Shown in pieces: positions 52,672 through 62,411 of a DNA stretch of 64,000 nucleotides; the first letter of the stretch is position 1; every line of letters begins with the position of its first letter. Both the position numbers and the translations under genes were made by a program. The notes beneath the pieces were generated by a model, which worked only from the letters and a program-made list of their open reading frames with translations, had not been told where the DNA came from and did not search any database. This DNA is from F2B08 sp046260445 (GTDB taxonomy: Bacteria > Actinomycetota > Actinomycetes > Actinomycetales > Dermatophilaceae): assembly GCA_046260445.1 (NCBI GenBank), contig JBHEPF010000127.1, positions 38,446 through 102,445 of the forward strand, given 5' to 3'.

Positions 52672-53910
52672 ATGGCTGCCTCGCCCTTCCACCCCTCCCG
52701 TGACGACCTGGCGGGCGGCACTGCGCTCGCCGGGGCCGGCGCGCCGGCGTCGGAGCAGGTAGCCCGTTCCTCCTACGATCTCGACAGTCCGGTCTTCCGC
52801 GTCCACGAGGGCGGCAAGATCGCGATCCAGTCGACCCAGCAGCTGCGTGACCGGTCCGATCTCGCCCTGCTCTACACCCCGGGTGTCGCCGACGTGTCCT
52901 TGGCGATCGCGGAGAACCCCGCCCTGGCGGCGCGCTTCACGTCCAAGCGCAACACGGTCGCCGTGGTCTCGGACGGCTCGGCCGTCCTGGGACTGGGCAA
53001 CATCGGGCCGCTCGGGGCGCTGCCGGTCATGGAGGGCAAGGCCGTCCTCTTCAAGCACTTCGCCGACGTCGACGCGGTCCCCGTGTGCATGGAGACCGGA
53101 TCGGTCGATGAGCTCGTGGAGGCCATCGCGCGCATCGCGCCGACCTACGGCGGCATCAACCTCGAGGACATCAGCGCACCGCGGTGCTTCGAGATCGAGG
53201 CGCGGCTGAAGGAGATGCTCGACATCCCCGTCTTCCACGACGACCAGCACGGAACCGCCATCGTCGTCCTCGCCGCGCTCATCAACTCCTGTCGGGTCCA
53301 GGGCCGCAGCCTGGCCAGTCTGCGGGTCGTCGTGAGTGGCGCGGGGGCCGCGGGCGTCGCCGTCACCCGCCTCCTGCAACGGGCCGGCGTCGCCGATGTC
53401 GTCGTGTGCGACTCCCGAGGGGTCATTTCGACCGCGCGCACCGACCTGACCGACCACAAGCCACGCATCGCGGCCACGACCAACCCTCGCGGCGTGATCG
53501 GGACCATCGGTGACGCGTTGGTCGGGGCCGACCTGTTCGTCGGCGTCTCGGGCGGTTCGATCGCCGAGGCGGACGTGGCGCGGATGGCGCCGGAGGCGAT
53601 GATCTTCGCCCTGGCCAACCCCACGCCCGAGGTGCACCCCGACCTGGCACATCGCTACGCGGCCATCGTAGCGACCGGGCGCTCGGACTTCCCCAACCAG
53701 ATCAACAACGTCCTCGCCTTCCCGGGTATCTTCCGCGGCGCGCTCGACAGTGGCGCGCGGCAGATCACCGAGGGGATGAAGCTCGCCGCGGCGCAGGCGA
53801 TCGCCGCGATGGTCGTGGAGCCGACACCGGAACAGATCGTCCCGAGCGTCTTCGCCGACGGCGTTGCCGAGGCTGTTGCGGACGCGGTGCGCAAGGTGGC
53901 CGCCGGCTGA
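52672..53910 (+). CDS. NAD-dependent malic enzyme
   Basis: 412 residues. Malic-enzyme marks are LLYTPGVADVSLAIAENP, GLGNIGPLGALPVMEGKAVLFK (split as GLGNIGPLGA and MEGKAVLFK), GINLEDISAPRCFEIE and HDDQHGTAIVV. A Rossmann motif VVSGAGAAGVAV follows, and NPTPEVHPD near the end. There is no phosphotransacetylase fusion, so this is the short form. It converts malate to pyruvate and CO2. ATG 52672 is preferred over ATG 52654 because AAGGA lies 10 nt upstream of the former. Confidence 0.92.
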   Translation: MAASPFHPSRDDLAGGTALAGAGAPASEQVARSSYDLDSPVFRVHEGGKIAIQSTQQLRDRSDLALLYTPGVADVSLAIAENPALAARFTSKRNTVAVVSDGSAVLGLGNIGPLGALPVMEGKAVLFKHFADVDAVPVCMETGSVDELVEAIARIAPTYGGINLEDISAPRCFEIEARLKEMLDIPVFHDDQHGTAIVVLAALINSCRVQGRSLASLRVVVSGAGAAGVAVTRLLQRAGVADVVVCDSRGVISTARTDLTDHKPRIAATTNPRGVIGTIGDALVGADLFVGVSGGSIAEADVARMAPEAMIFALANPTPEVHPDLAHRYAAIVATGRSDFPNQINNVLAFPGIFRGALDSGARQITEGMKLAAAQAIAAMVVEPTPEQIVPSVFADGVAEAVADAVRKVAAG

Positions 53911-53929
53911 GGGACCGCTGAGCCGGTCG

Positions 53930-54595
53930 TCAGCCCAGCGCAGGTCGGCGGACCCTGGCGGGGTTGCCGACGACGATCGTTCCCGGCGGGACGTCGTCAA
54001 GGACGACGGCGCCCATGCCGATGACCGCGTCCGCGCCCACGTGGATCCCCTGTCGGAGGAGGGCGCCGGTGCCGACGAACACGCCGGCTTCCAGTCGCAC
54101 GCCACCCGACACGGCGGCGAGCGGCATGATCGAGACGAAGTCGCAGAGCACGGCGTCGTGACCGACCGCTGCACCGCGGCTCACGTGAACATGCCGGCCG
54201 GTCGCGATCTGCGTCGTGAGACTCACGTGGGAGCAGATGACGGTGCCCTCGCCGAGGGTGACGTCGTCGCCGACGTCCGCGAGCGGGTGGACGAGGGCGG
54301 GAGGCGCCGGGAGGTGCTCGACCAGACGCCGACGGAGCCTGCCGTCGCCCACGCCGCCGATGACCAGTGCCTCAGGGTGCTCGCCCACCGCGGCGAGGAC
54401 CCCGCCGAGAAGCGGTCCGAAGGGACGCAGCAGGTCCGCGTCGCCACCGCCGTCGTCGGCGAAGCCGAGCAGAGTGGGAGCGGGCAGTCCTGCCGCCCGG
54501 CGTGCTCTCAGCACGTGAGCGACCTCTCGGCCGTGGCCCCCGGCACCGACGATGATGACGTCGCTCTCCACGCTCTCCACGCTCTCCCGGCTCAC
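53930..54595 (-). CDS. NeuD/PglD-family sugar O- or N-acyltransferase
   Basis: 221 residues. The N-terminal nucleotide-sugar-binding-like domain has DVIIVGAGGHGREVAHVL. The C-terminal left-handed beta-helix has hexapeptide repeats (VGDDVTLGEGTVICSHVSL, GAAVGHDAVLCDFVSI, VFVGTGALLRQGIHVGADAVIGMGAVV). This family acetylates amino sugars for glycans. The GTG start at 54595 is followed by two in-frame GTG codons in a short repeat, so the start could be 6 codons later. Divergent from the epimerase gene, which suggests a shared glycan role. Confidence 0.85.
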   Translation of the reverse strand: MSRESVESVESDVIIVGAGGHGREVAHVLRARRAAGLPAPTLLGFADDGGGDADLLRPFGPLLGGVLAAVGEHPEALVIGGVGDGRLRRRLVEHLPAPPALVHPLADVGDDVTLGEGTVICSHVSLTTQIATGRHVHVSRGAAVGHDAVLCDFVSIMPLAAVSGGVRLEAGVFVGTGALLRQGIHVGADAVIGMGAVVLDDVPPGTIVVGNPARVRRPALG

Positions 54596-54689
54596 CGGCT
54601 CATCGTGTCATGCGGTCCGGGCCGACACCGGTGTTCGCGGGGTCTCGGGATAGCGTTGAGCCTGACCTCATCACGGAAGGACCTGACCT

Positions 54690-55628
54690 GTGCGCATTCT
54701 CGTCACCGGAGGTGCCGGGTTCATCGGTGCCAACCTCTGCGGGAGGGCTCTCGATGAGGGCCATGACGTCGTCGTCATCGATGACTTCTCGACGGGGGAG
54801 CGCGACAATGTCGCGTCTCTCGACATCCGCCTGGTCGAAGGGTCGGTGCTCGACGCCGAGGCCCTTGCCGACGCGATGTCAGGCGTCGACGCCGTCGTCC
54901 ACCTCGCTGCCCTAGGGAGCGTGCCGCGGTCCATCAAGGACCCGATGGCGACCCATGAGGCCAATGCGACGGGCACGCTGCGCGTGCTCGAGGCGGCCCG
55001 GGCCGCCGGGGTCGCTCATGTCTCGGTCGCCTCGTCGTCGTCGGTCTACGGTCTCAACCCGGCACTGCCGAAGAGCGAGCGCGAGTGGGTCCGGCCGATG
55101 AGCCCGTACGCGGTCTCAAAGCTGGCGACCGAGCAGTATGCCCTCGCCTACCAGCAGTCGTACGACATGAAGACGCTCGCGTTCCGCTTCTTCAACGTCT
55201 ACGGCCCACTGCAGCGTGCGGGACACGTGTATGCCGCCGTCATCCCGGTCTTCATGGATGCCCTGTTGGCGGGACGCCCGCTGCCCGTGAACGGCGACGG
55301 GTCGAACTCTCGCGACTTCACCTTCGTCGGCACGGTCTGCGAGGTGCTTCTGCAGGCCGCCACCCGGGGCGTGACCCACCCCGAGCCGGTCAACCTCGCC
55401 TTCGGCACGAACACCACGCTGCTGCAGCTCGTCGCACGGATGGCGGAGGTGACAGGCCTGCCGGCGCGGGTCGCGCACCAGGACCCGCGGCCGGGGGACG
55501 TGCTGCACTCCCAGGCCGACAACGCCGTGCTGCGTTCCCTGTTCCCGGAGATCGAGGCGACCGGTTTGACGGACGGGCTCTCCGTCACGCATGCGTGGTT
55601 CGCAGCCCTCGTCGGTGCCGACGGCTGA
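54690..55628 (+). CDS. NAD-dependent epimerase/dehydratase (UDP-sugar 4-epimerase type)
   Basis: 312 residues, extended SDR. NAD motif TGGAGFIGANL (residues 6-16), VHLAALGSVPRS, active-site Ser triplet ASSSSVYG and YAVSK (Tyr/Lys), then FRFFNVYGP. This is the UDP-glucose/GlcNAc 4-epimerase pattern. The substrate cannot be fixed from sequence. GTG 54690 has GGAAGGA about 8 nt upstream. A TAGCGT box lies near 54651. It is paired with the divergent NeuD-like acyltransferase. Confidence 0.88.
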   Translation: MRILVTGGAGFIGANLCGRALDEGHDVVVIDDFSTGERDNVASLDIRLVEGSVLDAEALADAMSGVDAVVHLAALGSVPRSIKDPMATHEANATGTLRVLEAARAAGVAHVSVASSSSVYGLNPALPKSEREWVRPMSPYAVSKLATEQYALAYQQSYDMKTLAFRFFNVYGPLQRAGHVYAAVIPVFMDALLAGRPLPVNGDGSNSRDFTFVGTVCEVLLQAATRGVTHPEPVNLAFGTNTTLLQLVARMAEVTGLPARVAHQDPRPGDVLHSQADNAVLRSLFPEIEATGLTDGLSVTHAWFAALVGADG

Positions 55629-55632
55629 GCAG

Positions 55633-56262
55633 CTATCCGTCGACCTGCATGAAGGAGCGCCAGCCGTTGTTGAGGACGAGCCAGGCGATGAGGCCGTACC
55701 CGGCCTGACCCGGCAGGCCGCCTCCTGAGGTGACGTCGGTGAGCCACTGGTCATGGTGGCGCAGTGGGGCGAGACACTCGACGAAGGGGACACCGCGCCG
55801 GTCGCAGACGTCGGACTGCGCCTCTGCGTAGTGCTCGAGACTGTCGTCGAAGCGGGTCTCACCCGTCGGAGCCGGACCGACGACGAAGGTCCCGATGCCG
55901 GAGCTCGTCGCAGCGTCGAGGACGTTGGCGAGATTGAGGCGATGCCTGGCGATGGAGATCCCCTCGTGAGCGTCCTCGAGACCGAACGAGACGACCAGGC
56001 GGCGGTCCGCGTGTGCTCCCCACCGGGACGGGGCCTCGGTCGTGGACCGCAGAAGCACGTGGGCGCTCGTGTCGCCCACGACGGCGAGGTTGTATGCGGT
56101 GAGGCGCAGGTCCTCGGCACTGGTGCGGGCCATGACCCGCGTGACCCAGCCCTGGTTCTTGGGGTCACCCGCCCCGGCGGCCAGTGCGCCGCCGAGCGTG
56201 ACGACGCAGACATCGCGCTGCGGAGCCGCCGGGTCGGCCGGTGCGGTGAAGTCGAAGCTCAC
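55633..56262 (-). CDS. SGNH/GDSL-hydrolase-fold protein lacking the catalytic serine
   Basis: 209 residues. The fold resembles GDSL esterases, and the block that should read G-D-S-L reads LGGALAAGAGDP, so the nucleophile Ser is Ala. A later VGPAPTG and a C-terminal D-x-x-H region (LRHHDQWLTDVT) remain. Either it is inactive or it binds a ligand without cleaving it. Only 2 bp separate it from the DUF6104 gene upstream on the same strand, so it is likely transcribed with kgd and DUF6104. Confidence 0.7.
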   Translation of the reverse strand: MSFDFTAPADPAAPQRDVCVVTLGGALAAGAGDPKNQGWVTRVMARTSAEDLRLTAYNLAVVGDTSAHVLLRSTTEAPSRWGAHADRRLVVSFGLEDAHEGISIARHRLNLANVLDAATSSGIGTFVVGPAPTGETRFDDSLEHYAEAQSDVCDRRGVPFVECLAPLRHHDQWLTDVTSGGGLPGQAGYGLIAWLVLNNGWRSFMQVDG

Positions 56263-56264
56263 AG

Positions 56265-56447
56265 TCAGTCGTCCTCGTCCAGGTCGTCCAGCCGGGCCAG
56301 CCAGGTCGCAAACCGCTCCGCCGGGATCTCGAACTCCGGATGCACGTCGACAAAAGTGCGCAACTGGTCGGCGAGCCAGGCGATCGTGACCTCCTCGTCG
56401 CCGCGACGGCTCTCGAGCTCCTCGATGCCACGGTCGGTGAAGTACAT
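56265..56447 (-). CDS. DUF6104 family small protein
   Basis: 60 residues. The start MYFTDRGIEELESRRGDEEVT is the family signature. A short helical C-terminus ends WLARLDDLDEDD. DUF6104 is actinobacterial and of unknown function, usually directly downstream of kgd, as here (4-bp gap). The acidic end and lack of Cys or His ligands argue against metal binding. Expression is probably coupled to kgd. Confidence 0.85.
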   Translation of the reverse strand: MYFTDRGIEELESRRGDEEVTIAWLADQLRTFVDVHPEFEIPAERFATWLARLDDLDEDD

Positions 56448-56451
56448 GGCC

Positions 56452-59400
56452 CTATCCCCGACCGAAGGCCTCCGCGAACAAGGACTCCTGCTCGATCTGG
56501 TGCTTCTTCGTCGAACCCGTCGCAGGGGAGGCCGATGCGGGTCGAGTGGCAGAGCGCAACGGGCGGTCGTCCCCACGCTCGGCCAGCGCCTCGGGCAGGT
56601 TGAGCGCCATGAAGGGCCACGCACCCTGGTTGCGGGGCTCGTCCTGGACCCACACGAGCTCGGCGCCGGGGTACTCCGTGATCGCCGCAGCGATCTCGTC
56701 CGCAGGAAGCGGGTAGAGCTGCTCGACCCGCAGAATCGCGACGGAGCCGTCGTTGCGCTTGGCGCGCTCGGCTTCAAGCTCGTAGACCACCTTGCCGGAG
56801 GCGAAGAGGACCCGTGTGACCTCACCCTCGGGCCGGAGCCGGTCGGGCAGGACCGGACGGAAGCCGCCGGTCGTGAACTCCTCCGGCATCGACGACGCCG
56901 CCCTGAGCCTCAGCATCGACTTCGGGGTGAAGACGATGAGGGGCCGGCGCGGGCGCGCATATGCCTGTCGGCGGAGCAGGTGGAAGTAGTTCGCCGGTGA
57001 GGACGGGTAGGCGACCGTCATGTTGTCCTGGGCGCACATGGTGAGGAACCGCTCCACACGTGCCGAGGAGTGGTCTGGCCCCTGCCCCTCATAGCCGTGG
57101 GGGAGAAGCAGCACGACGGAGGAGTTCTGCCCCCACTTCTGTTCCGAGCTCGAGATGAACTCGTCGGTGATGGCCTGTGCGCCGTTGACGAAGTCGCCGA
57201 ACTGGGCCTCCCAGAGCACGAGGGCATCGGGACGCTCGACGGAGTAGCCGTACTCGAAGCCCATCGCGGCGAACTCGGACAGGAGGGAGTCGTAGACCCA
57301 GAACTTGCCCTGTCCCTCGCCGAGATAGAGCAGCGGGGTCCACTCCTCCGCGTTGTGCTTGTCGATGAGGACGGCGTGCCGCTGCACGAAGGTGCCACGG
57401 CGTGAGTCCTGTCCGGCGAGCCGGACAGGAGTGCCGTCCATGAGGAGCGAACCGAAGGCGATGAGCTCGCCGGTGCCCCAGTCGATCCCGCCGTCCGTCA
57501 CGCTCTGCGCCCGCTTCTCCATCGCCTGGAGGAGCTTCGGGTGGACCGTGAAGCCCGGTGGAGGATTGGTGAACGACTTCCCGATGTGGGCCAGCGTGTC
57601 GGCTGAGATCGCCGTGTCGGTCGCCGAGCCGCGGGGGGCGTCGCTCGACTGGGCCGTCGGTGGTTCCAGACCGGTGTCGGCCTCGGACGACTCCGCGTCG
57701 TCCTTGGCCGCATCGGCGCCCTGCTTGAGCGCCTCCTTGGTCTCGAGGAAGACGCGTTCGAGCTGCTGCTGGTAGTCGCGAAGGGCCGCGTCGGCGTCCT
57801 CGCTCGTGATGTCGCCGCGGCCGACGAGGTTCTCGGTGTAGAGCTTGCGGACGCTGCGCTTGGCCTCGATGAGGTTATACATGAGCGGCTGCGTCATCGA
57901 CGGGTCGTCGCCCTCGTTGTGGCCGCGCCGGCGGTAGCAGACCATGTCGACGACGACGTCCTTGTTGAACTTCTGCCGGAACTCGTAGGCGAGCTCTGCG
58001 ACGCGGACGCAGGCTTCCGGGTCGTCTCCGTTGACGTGGAAGATCGGTGCCTGGATCATCCGGGCGACGTCGGTGGAGTAGGTCGAGGAGCGGCTCGAGA
58101 CGGGACTCGTTGTGAAGCCGACCTGGTTGTTGATGATGACGTGCACGGTGCCACCGGTGCGGTAGCCACGCAGCTGCGAGAGGTTGAGGGTCTCGGCGAC
58201 GACGCCCTGCCCGGCGAACGCGGCGTCCCCGTGGAGGAGGACCGGCAGCACGGTGAAGTCCTCGCCGGCCAGGTTGAGCCGATCCTGCTTGGCGCGCACG
58301 ATGCCTTCGAGGACAGGGTTGACGGCCTCGAGGTGAGAGGGGTTCGCAGCAAGGTAGACGCTGGTCTCGGACCCGTCCTCGGCAGTGAAGGTGCCTTCGG
58401 TACCGAGGTGGTACTTCACGTCCCCGGAGCCCTGGACTGAGCGCGGATCCTGCCGGCCCTCGAACTCCCGGAAGATCTGTCCGTAGGACTTTCCGGCGAT
58501 GTTCGCGAGCAGGTTCAGCCGACCGCGGTGGGGCATGCCGATGCAGACCTCGTCCAGCCCGTCCTCGGCGGCCCGCGAGAGGACCCGGTCCATGAGGGCG
58601 ATGACCGACTCGCCGCCCTCGAGCGAGAAGCGCTTCTGGCCGACGAACTTCGTCTGGAGGAAGGTCTCGAAGGCTTCGGCGGCGTTGAGTCGACGGAGAA
58701 TGCGCAGCTGCTCGTCCCTACCGGGCTTCTCGTGGGTGACCTCGATCTTGTGCTGAATCCACTGGCGCTGTTCGGGATCCTGGATGTGCATGTACTCCAC
58801 GCCGATGGTGCGGCAGTAGGAGTCCCGCAGGATGCCGAGGATCTTGCGCAACTTGAGGAAGGGCTCGCCACCGAAGCCGCCTGTGGCGAAGTGCCGGTCG
58901 AGGTCCCAGAGCGTCAGGCCGTGTTCGGTGATGTCGAGGTCTGGATGGCGCCGCTGACGGTACTCGAGGGGGTCGGTGTCGGCCATGAGGTGCCCGCGGA
59001 CCCGATAGGCGTGGATGAGCTCCTGGACCCGGGCGACCTTGTTGATGTCGTCGTCGTGGGTGGCGGAGATGTCCTGAACCCACCGGACCGGCTCGTACGG
59101 GATGCGCAGGCTCTCGAAGATCTCGTCGTAGAAGGCACCGTCGCCCAAGAGCAGAGCGTGGATGGTTCGGAGGAAGTCACCGGACTGGGCGCCCTGGATG
59201 ATGCGGTGGTCGTAGGTACTCGTGAGCGTGAGGATCTTGCTGACCGCGTTGCGATGCAGCGTCTCGTTGCTCGCGCCCTGCCACTCCGCGGGGTACTCGA
59301 GGGCGCCGACACCGATGATCGTCCCCTGGCCCTGCATGAGCCGCGGCACCGAGTGGACCGTGCCGATGGTGCCGGGGTTGGTGAGCGAGATCGTCGTGTT

Positions 59401-60237
59401 CTGGAAGTCCTCGACGGTGAGCTTCTGGTCGCGGGCCTTCTTGACGATGTCTTCGTAGGCCATCCAGAAGTGGAAGAAGTCCATGGTCTCGGTGTGCTTG
59501 ATCGACGGCACGAGGAGCTGGCGAGTGCCGTCGGGCTTGGCCATGTCGATCGCGAGCCCGAGGTTGACGTGCGCCGGCTGGACGACCTGCGGCTTGCCCT
59601 TCTCGTCCGTGGCGTAGCCGTGGTTCATCACCGACATCGTGGCGATGGCCTTGACCATCGCGTACCCGATGATGTGGGTGAAGGAGACCTTCCCGCCGCG
59701 CGACCGGGCGAGATGGTTGTTGATGACGACCCGGTTGTCGATGAGGAGCTTCGCGGGCACGGCTCGCACGCTGGTCGCTGTGGGGACCGTCAGCGAGCTC
59801 TCCATGTTCGTCACGACGCGCGCACTCGCACCCCGCAGTGGGGAGACGGTGTCCTCGTTCGGCTCGCCGGCCCCGGCGACCGCCACAGCATCCCGCGGCT
59901 TGGGCTGGGCCGAGCGGGGGATGGCTCCTCCGGGAATCGTGCGACGCATGGCAGGAGGCTCCGTCGGTGCTGACTCGGGCGGCTTGGCCTTGGGTGCCTC
60001 TGCCTTGGGGGCGGGTGCCGGAGCGGCCTCGGCCTGGGACTGGGCCGAACCGGACCCGGGATTGCCGTTGCTCACTGCCGACCCCGCGTCCTGAGGGTTG
60101 TAGTCCTCGAAGAAGCTCCACCAAGCCTTGTCGACGAGGTTCTTGTCCTGCTGGTACTGCACGTAGAGCTCGTCGACGAGCCACTCGTTGGGCCCGAATG
60201 CTGCCAGGGGGTCGTCGTTCGAGTGCTCGTCAGGCAC
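56452..60237 (-). CDS. kgd: multifunctional 2-oxoglutarate metabolism enzyme Kgd (E1/E2 fusion)
   Basis: 1261 residues. The N-terminal segment FGPNEWLVDELYVQYQQD is the dihydrolipoyl-dehydrogenase-complex docking part. A Pro/Ala-rich linker follows. The acyltransferase-like domain (about 110-360) contains FTHIIGYAMVKAIA and DHRIIQGAQSGDF. The ThDP-dependent E1 domain (about 430-1250) has MPHRGRLNLLANI, HLEAVNPVLEG, LLHGDAAFAGQG and INNQVGFTT. It lacks its own lipoyl domain, as usual for actinobacteria, where the lipoyl partner is the PDH E2. Oxidative decarboxylation of 2-oxoglutarate. GTG 60237 with AGAGGCG upstream. Confidence 0.94.
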   Translation of the reverse strand: MPDEHSNDDPLAAFGPNEWLVDELYVQYQQDKNLVDKAWWSFFEDYNPQDAGSAVSNGNPGSGSAQSQAEAAPAPAPKAEAPKAKPPESAPTEPPAMRRTIPGGAIPRSAQPKPRDAVAVAGAGEPNEDTVSPLRGASARVVTNMESSLTVPTATSVRAVPAKLLIDNRVVINNHLARSRGGKVSFTHIIGYAMVKAIATMSVMNHGYATDEKGKPQVVQPAHVNLGLAIDMAKPDGTRQLLVPSIKHTETMDFFHFWMAYEDIVKKARDQKLTVEDFQNTTISLTNPGTIGTVHSVPRLMQGQGTIIGVGALEYPAEWQGASNETLHRNAVSKILTLTSTYDHRIIQGAQSGDFLRTIHALLLGDGAFYDEIFESLRIPYEPVRWVQDISATHDDDINKVARVQELIHAYRVRGHLMADTDPLEYRQRRHPDLDITEHGLTLWDLDRHFATGGFGGEPFLKLRKILGILRDSYCRTIGVEYMHIQDPEQRQWIQHKIEVTHEKPGRDEQLRILRRLNAAEAFETFLQTKFVGQKRFSLEGGESVIALMDRVLSRAAEDGLDEVCIGMPHRGRLNLLANIAGKSYGQIFREFEGRQDPRSVQGSGDVKYHLGTEGTFTAEDGSETSVYLAANPSHLEAVNPVLEGIVRAKQDRLNLAGEDFTVLPVLLHGDAAFAGQGVVAETLNLSQLRGYRTGGTVHVIINNQVGFTTSPVSSRSSTYSTDVARMIQAPIFHVNGDDPEACVRVAELAYEFRQKFNKDVVVDMVCYRRRGHNEGDDPSMTQPLMYNLIEAKRSVRKLYTENLVGRGDITSEDADAALRDYQQQLERVFLETKEALKQGADAAKDDAESSEADTGLEPPTAQSSDAPRGSATDTAISADTLAHIGKSFTNPPPGFTVHPKLLQAMEKRAQSVTDGGIDWGTGELIAFGSLLMDGTPVRLAGQDSRRGTFVQRHAVLIDKHNAEEWTPLLYLGEGQGKFWVYDSLLSEFAAMGFEYGYSVERPDALVLWEAQFGDFVNGAQAITDEFISSSEQKWGQNSSVVLLLPHGYEGQGPDHSSARVERFLTMCAQDNMTVAYPSSPANYFHLLRRQAYARPRRPLIVFTPKSMLRLRAASSMPEEFTTGGFRPVLPDRLRPEGEVTRVLFASGKVVYELEAERAKRNDGSVAILRVEQLYPLPADEIAAAITEYPGAELVWVQDEPRNQGAWPFMALNLPEALAERGDDRPLRSATRPASASPATGSTKKHQIEQESLFAEAFGRG

Positions 60238-60412
60238 GGCGTCTTCGCCTCTTTCGTTGTGCGACTGGGGATGATCCGTCTCTCGACTGCGGCTCTGGCC
60301 AGCCTATCCTCCATGCGACGTTGTCGTCAGCGCGGCTCGCACCCAGGACGACGGGCGGAGTCGTCCGCGCGGCCAGTGGTCGCCCTGACCGGACCAGCCG
60401 CGGAGAGGCCGC

Positions 60413-61198
60413 TCAGCTCACGTCCTCCCGGGATGCCCGGAAGACGCCGAGACCGGCGAGGAGCAGCGCATACGTCGCGAGAACGAGAACCGCCTGCCAC
60501 CAGCTGAGGTAGGTGAACGCGAAAGGCATCTCCTCGACGACCAGGGGCTCCTGGACGAGCGCGACGGTTGCCATGCCCGGCAGGAAGGCTCCGACCTTGG
60601 CCCACCCGAGGGCCGCGAGCCCGAGCAGGATGAGCTGCTCCCCGATCCAGGCGACTCCGACGCCGATGAGCAGCGCCGCGATCTGGTTCTTGATGAGCGA
60701 CCCGAGACCGAGCCCGATGAGGGCCCAGAGGATCAGGGCGAGCACCGACATCCCCAGTGAGCGCGCCACGGTGTCATCTGCAGGGAACGGGTCGAACCCA
60801 CGGAGCAGGATGATGGGGATGCCGGTGGCGAGGGCGGCGACGATGTAGACCACGCCGTACAGCGCACCCACCACCCCGGTCGCGACGAGCTTCGCCACGA
60901 AGAGACGTGCCCGACGCGGAACGGACAGGTAGGCCGAGCTGATCGTCTGGTGCCGGTACTCGCCGCCGATGGCGATGATGCCGACGGCCAGGACGATGAG
61001 GTACGAGAAGGTCAGGCCGGAGGTGTAGGCCTGGCTCACCGCGTTCGGTGCGTCGAGCGGAGGCAGTCCCTGGTTGCCGGCGAGGGCGGTGAAGAGGGCG
61101 GTGAGGAGCACAGCGCTGAGCGCGACGCCGACGGCCATGCCCCACCAGAGGCGGGTGGTGAAGATCTTGCGCAGCTCGGAGCGCACGGCGGGGATCAT
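60413..61198 (-). CDS. ABC-2 type transporter permease
   Basis: 261 residues with six hydrophobic helices. N-terminus SELRKIFTTRLWWGMAVGVAL is typical of ABC-2 exporters. GGEYRHQTISSAYLSVPRR lies in a cytoplasmic loop. Substrate unknown; such small permeases often work in bacitracin- or lantibiotic-type resistance or lipid export. It overlaps the upstream ATPase gene by 4 bp (ATGA), making a two-gene transporter. Confidence 0.88.
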   Translation of the reverse strand: MIPAVRSELRKIFTTRLWWGMAVGVALSAVLLTALFTALAGNQGLPPLDAPNAVSQAYTSGLTFSYLIVLAVGIIAIGGEYRHQTISSAYLSVPRRARLFVAKLVATGVVGALYGVVYIVAALATGIPIILLRGFDPFPADDTVARSLGMSVLALILWALIGLGLGSLIKNQIAALLIGVGVAWIGEQLILLGLAALGWAKVGAFLPGMATVALVQEPLVVEEMPFAFTYLSWWQAVLVLATYALLLAGLGVFRASREDVS

Positions 61199-62190
61199 CG
61201 GGTGACTCCATCGTCGGAGGCATGGTCCGGGAGGTCGGCGGGTTGGACCGCGGCGCTCGCCGCACCGAGGTTGCGGTTCGTGCCTTCGGTCAGCTCGAAG
61301 AAGAGACTCTCGAGTGAGCTCTCGAGCGCGCGCAGCTCCCAGACCGGCAGACCGGCGCGGAGCGCGACGTCCCCGATGAGACGCAGGTCGGTCGTCATCG
61401 CGTGGATCCCTCCGTCGGCGGGCTCGGCGTCGACGTCGGCGATCCGTAGGGCGCCGATGAGCCGGTCCACGTCATTCGTGCGCACCAGGCTTCGCGGAGC
61501 GCCACGCAGCTCGGCGATCGGTCCCTGCCGGACGAGCTGACCGTTGGCGATGATGATGACGTCGTCGACCGTCGCCTCGACCTCACCGAGCAGATGCGAG
61601 GAGACCAGGATGGTGCGGCCCTCGCCCGCGAGATGACGGAGGAACAGCCGTAGCCAACGAATGCCCTCGGGGTCGAGGCCGTTCGTCGGCTCGTCGAGGA
61701 TGAGGACGTCGGGGTCGCCGAGGAGGGCGGCGGCCAGACCGAGCCGTTGGCGCATGCCCATGGAGTACCCCCCGGCGCGCTGGTCGGCCGCAGCGGGGAT
61801 CCCGGTAAGCTCGAGCATCTCCTCGACCCGGCGATCGGGCAGGCCCGCCGCAGCGGCGACGACGCGCAGGTGGTCGCGACCGGTGCGGCCGGGATGGAAG
61901 CCGGTGGCCTCGAGGGCGGCGCCGACCGTGCCGACCGGGTCTGCGAGGTCTGCATAGCGCTTCCCGCCGATGGTCGCGGTTCCGTGCGACGGTCGGACCA
62001 GACCGAGGAGCATCCGCAGGGTCGTGGTCTTGCCTGAACCGTTGGGACCGAGGAAGCCGGTGATCCGCCCCGGCTCGACGGCGAAGCTGAGGTTCTCGAC
62101 CGCCCGGACCGCACCGAAGTGCTTGGAGAGGTCGCTCACCTCGATGCGTTCACCTCGCACGTCGCTCGCGGGTGTCGTCGTCGCTGTCAT
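61195..62190 (-). CDS. ABC transporter ATP-binding protein
   Basis: 331 residues. Walker A GPNGSGKTTTLR, Q-loop region, signature YSMGMRQRLGLA, Walker B VLILDEPTNGLDPEG and switch His LVSSHLLGEVE. A 100-residue C-terminal extension resembles DrrA/CcmA-type ATPases. ATG 62190 is favoured over ATG 62199 because AAAGGA sits 9-10 nt before the former. Coupled to the permease gene. Confidence 0.9.
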   Translation of the reverse strand: MTATTTPASDVRGERIEVSDLSKHFGAVRAVENLSFAVEPGRITGFLGPNGSGKTTTLRMLLGLVRPSHGTATIGGKRYADLADPVGTVGAALEATGFHPGRTGRDHLRVVAAAAGLPDRRVEEMLELTGIPAAADQRAGGYSMGMRQRLGLAAALLGDPDVLILDEPTNGLDPEGIRWLRLFLRHLAGEGRTILVSSHLLGEVEATVDDVIIIANGQLVRQGPIAELRGAPRSLVRTNDVDRLIGALRIADVDAEPADGGIHAMTTDLRLIGDVALRAGLPVWELRALESSLESLFFELTEGTNRNLGAASAAVQPADLPDHASDDGVTR

Positions 62191-62357
62191 GTTTCTCATC
62201 CTTTCAGGGCGGGCGGGCGTCGTCCTCCCCCACCCGGGGGAACCGAGCTCCGACGTCAGGGTGAACGGCGCACCCCGGCAGGAGCCGACGTCGCAGCTCC
62301 CGCTCGTCCCTCGCGCGACCTGCTCCGTCTCCCCTCATCCGTCCGGGCCACGCGAAC

Positions 62358-62408
62358 GGCGAAGGGCCGAACAGCGAAGCGCTGACGCGCGCTGTCCGGC
62401 CCTTCGCC
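62358..62408 (-). terminator. terminator of tRNA-Arg
   Basis: A 19-bp stem, GGCGAAGGGCCGAACAGCG paired with CGCTGTCCGGCCCTTCGCC, with one mismatch and a 13-nt loop. It begins just 3 nt after the tRNA CCA end. Confidence 0.75.
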
Positions 62409-62411
62409 GAC

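Noticed and set aside
58528..59973. A 481-residue open frame on the plus strand
   Set aside because: Antisense to kgd, with repetitive Val/Asp/Glu composition typical of shadow frames.
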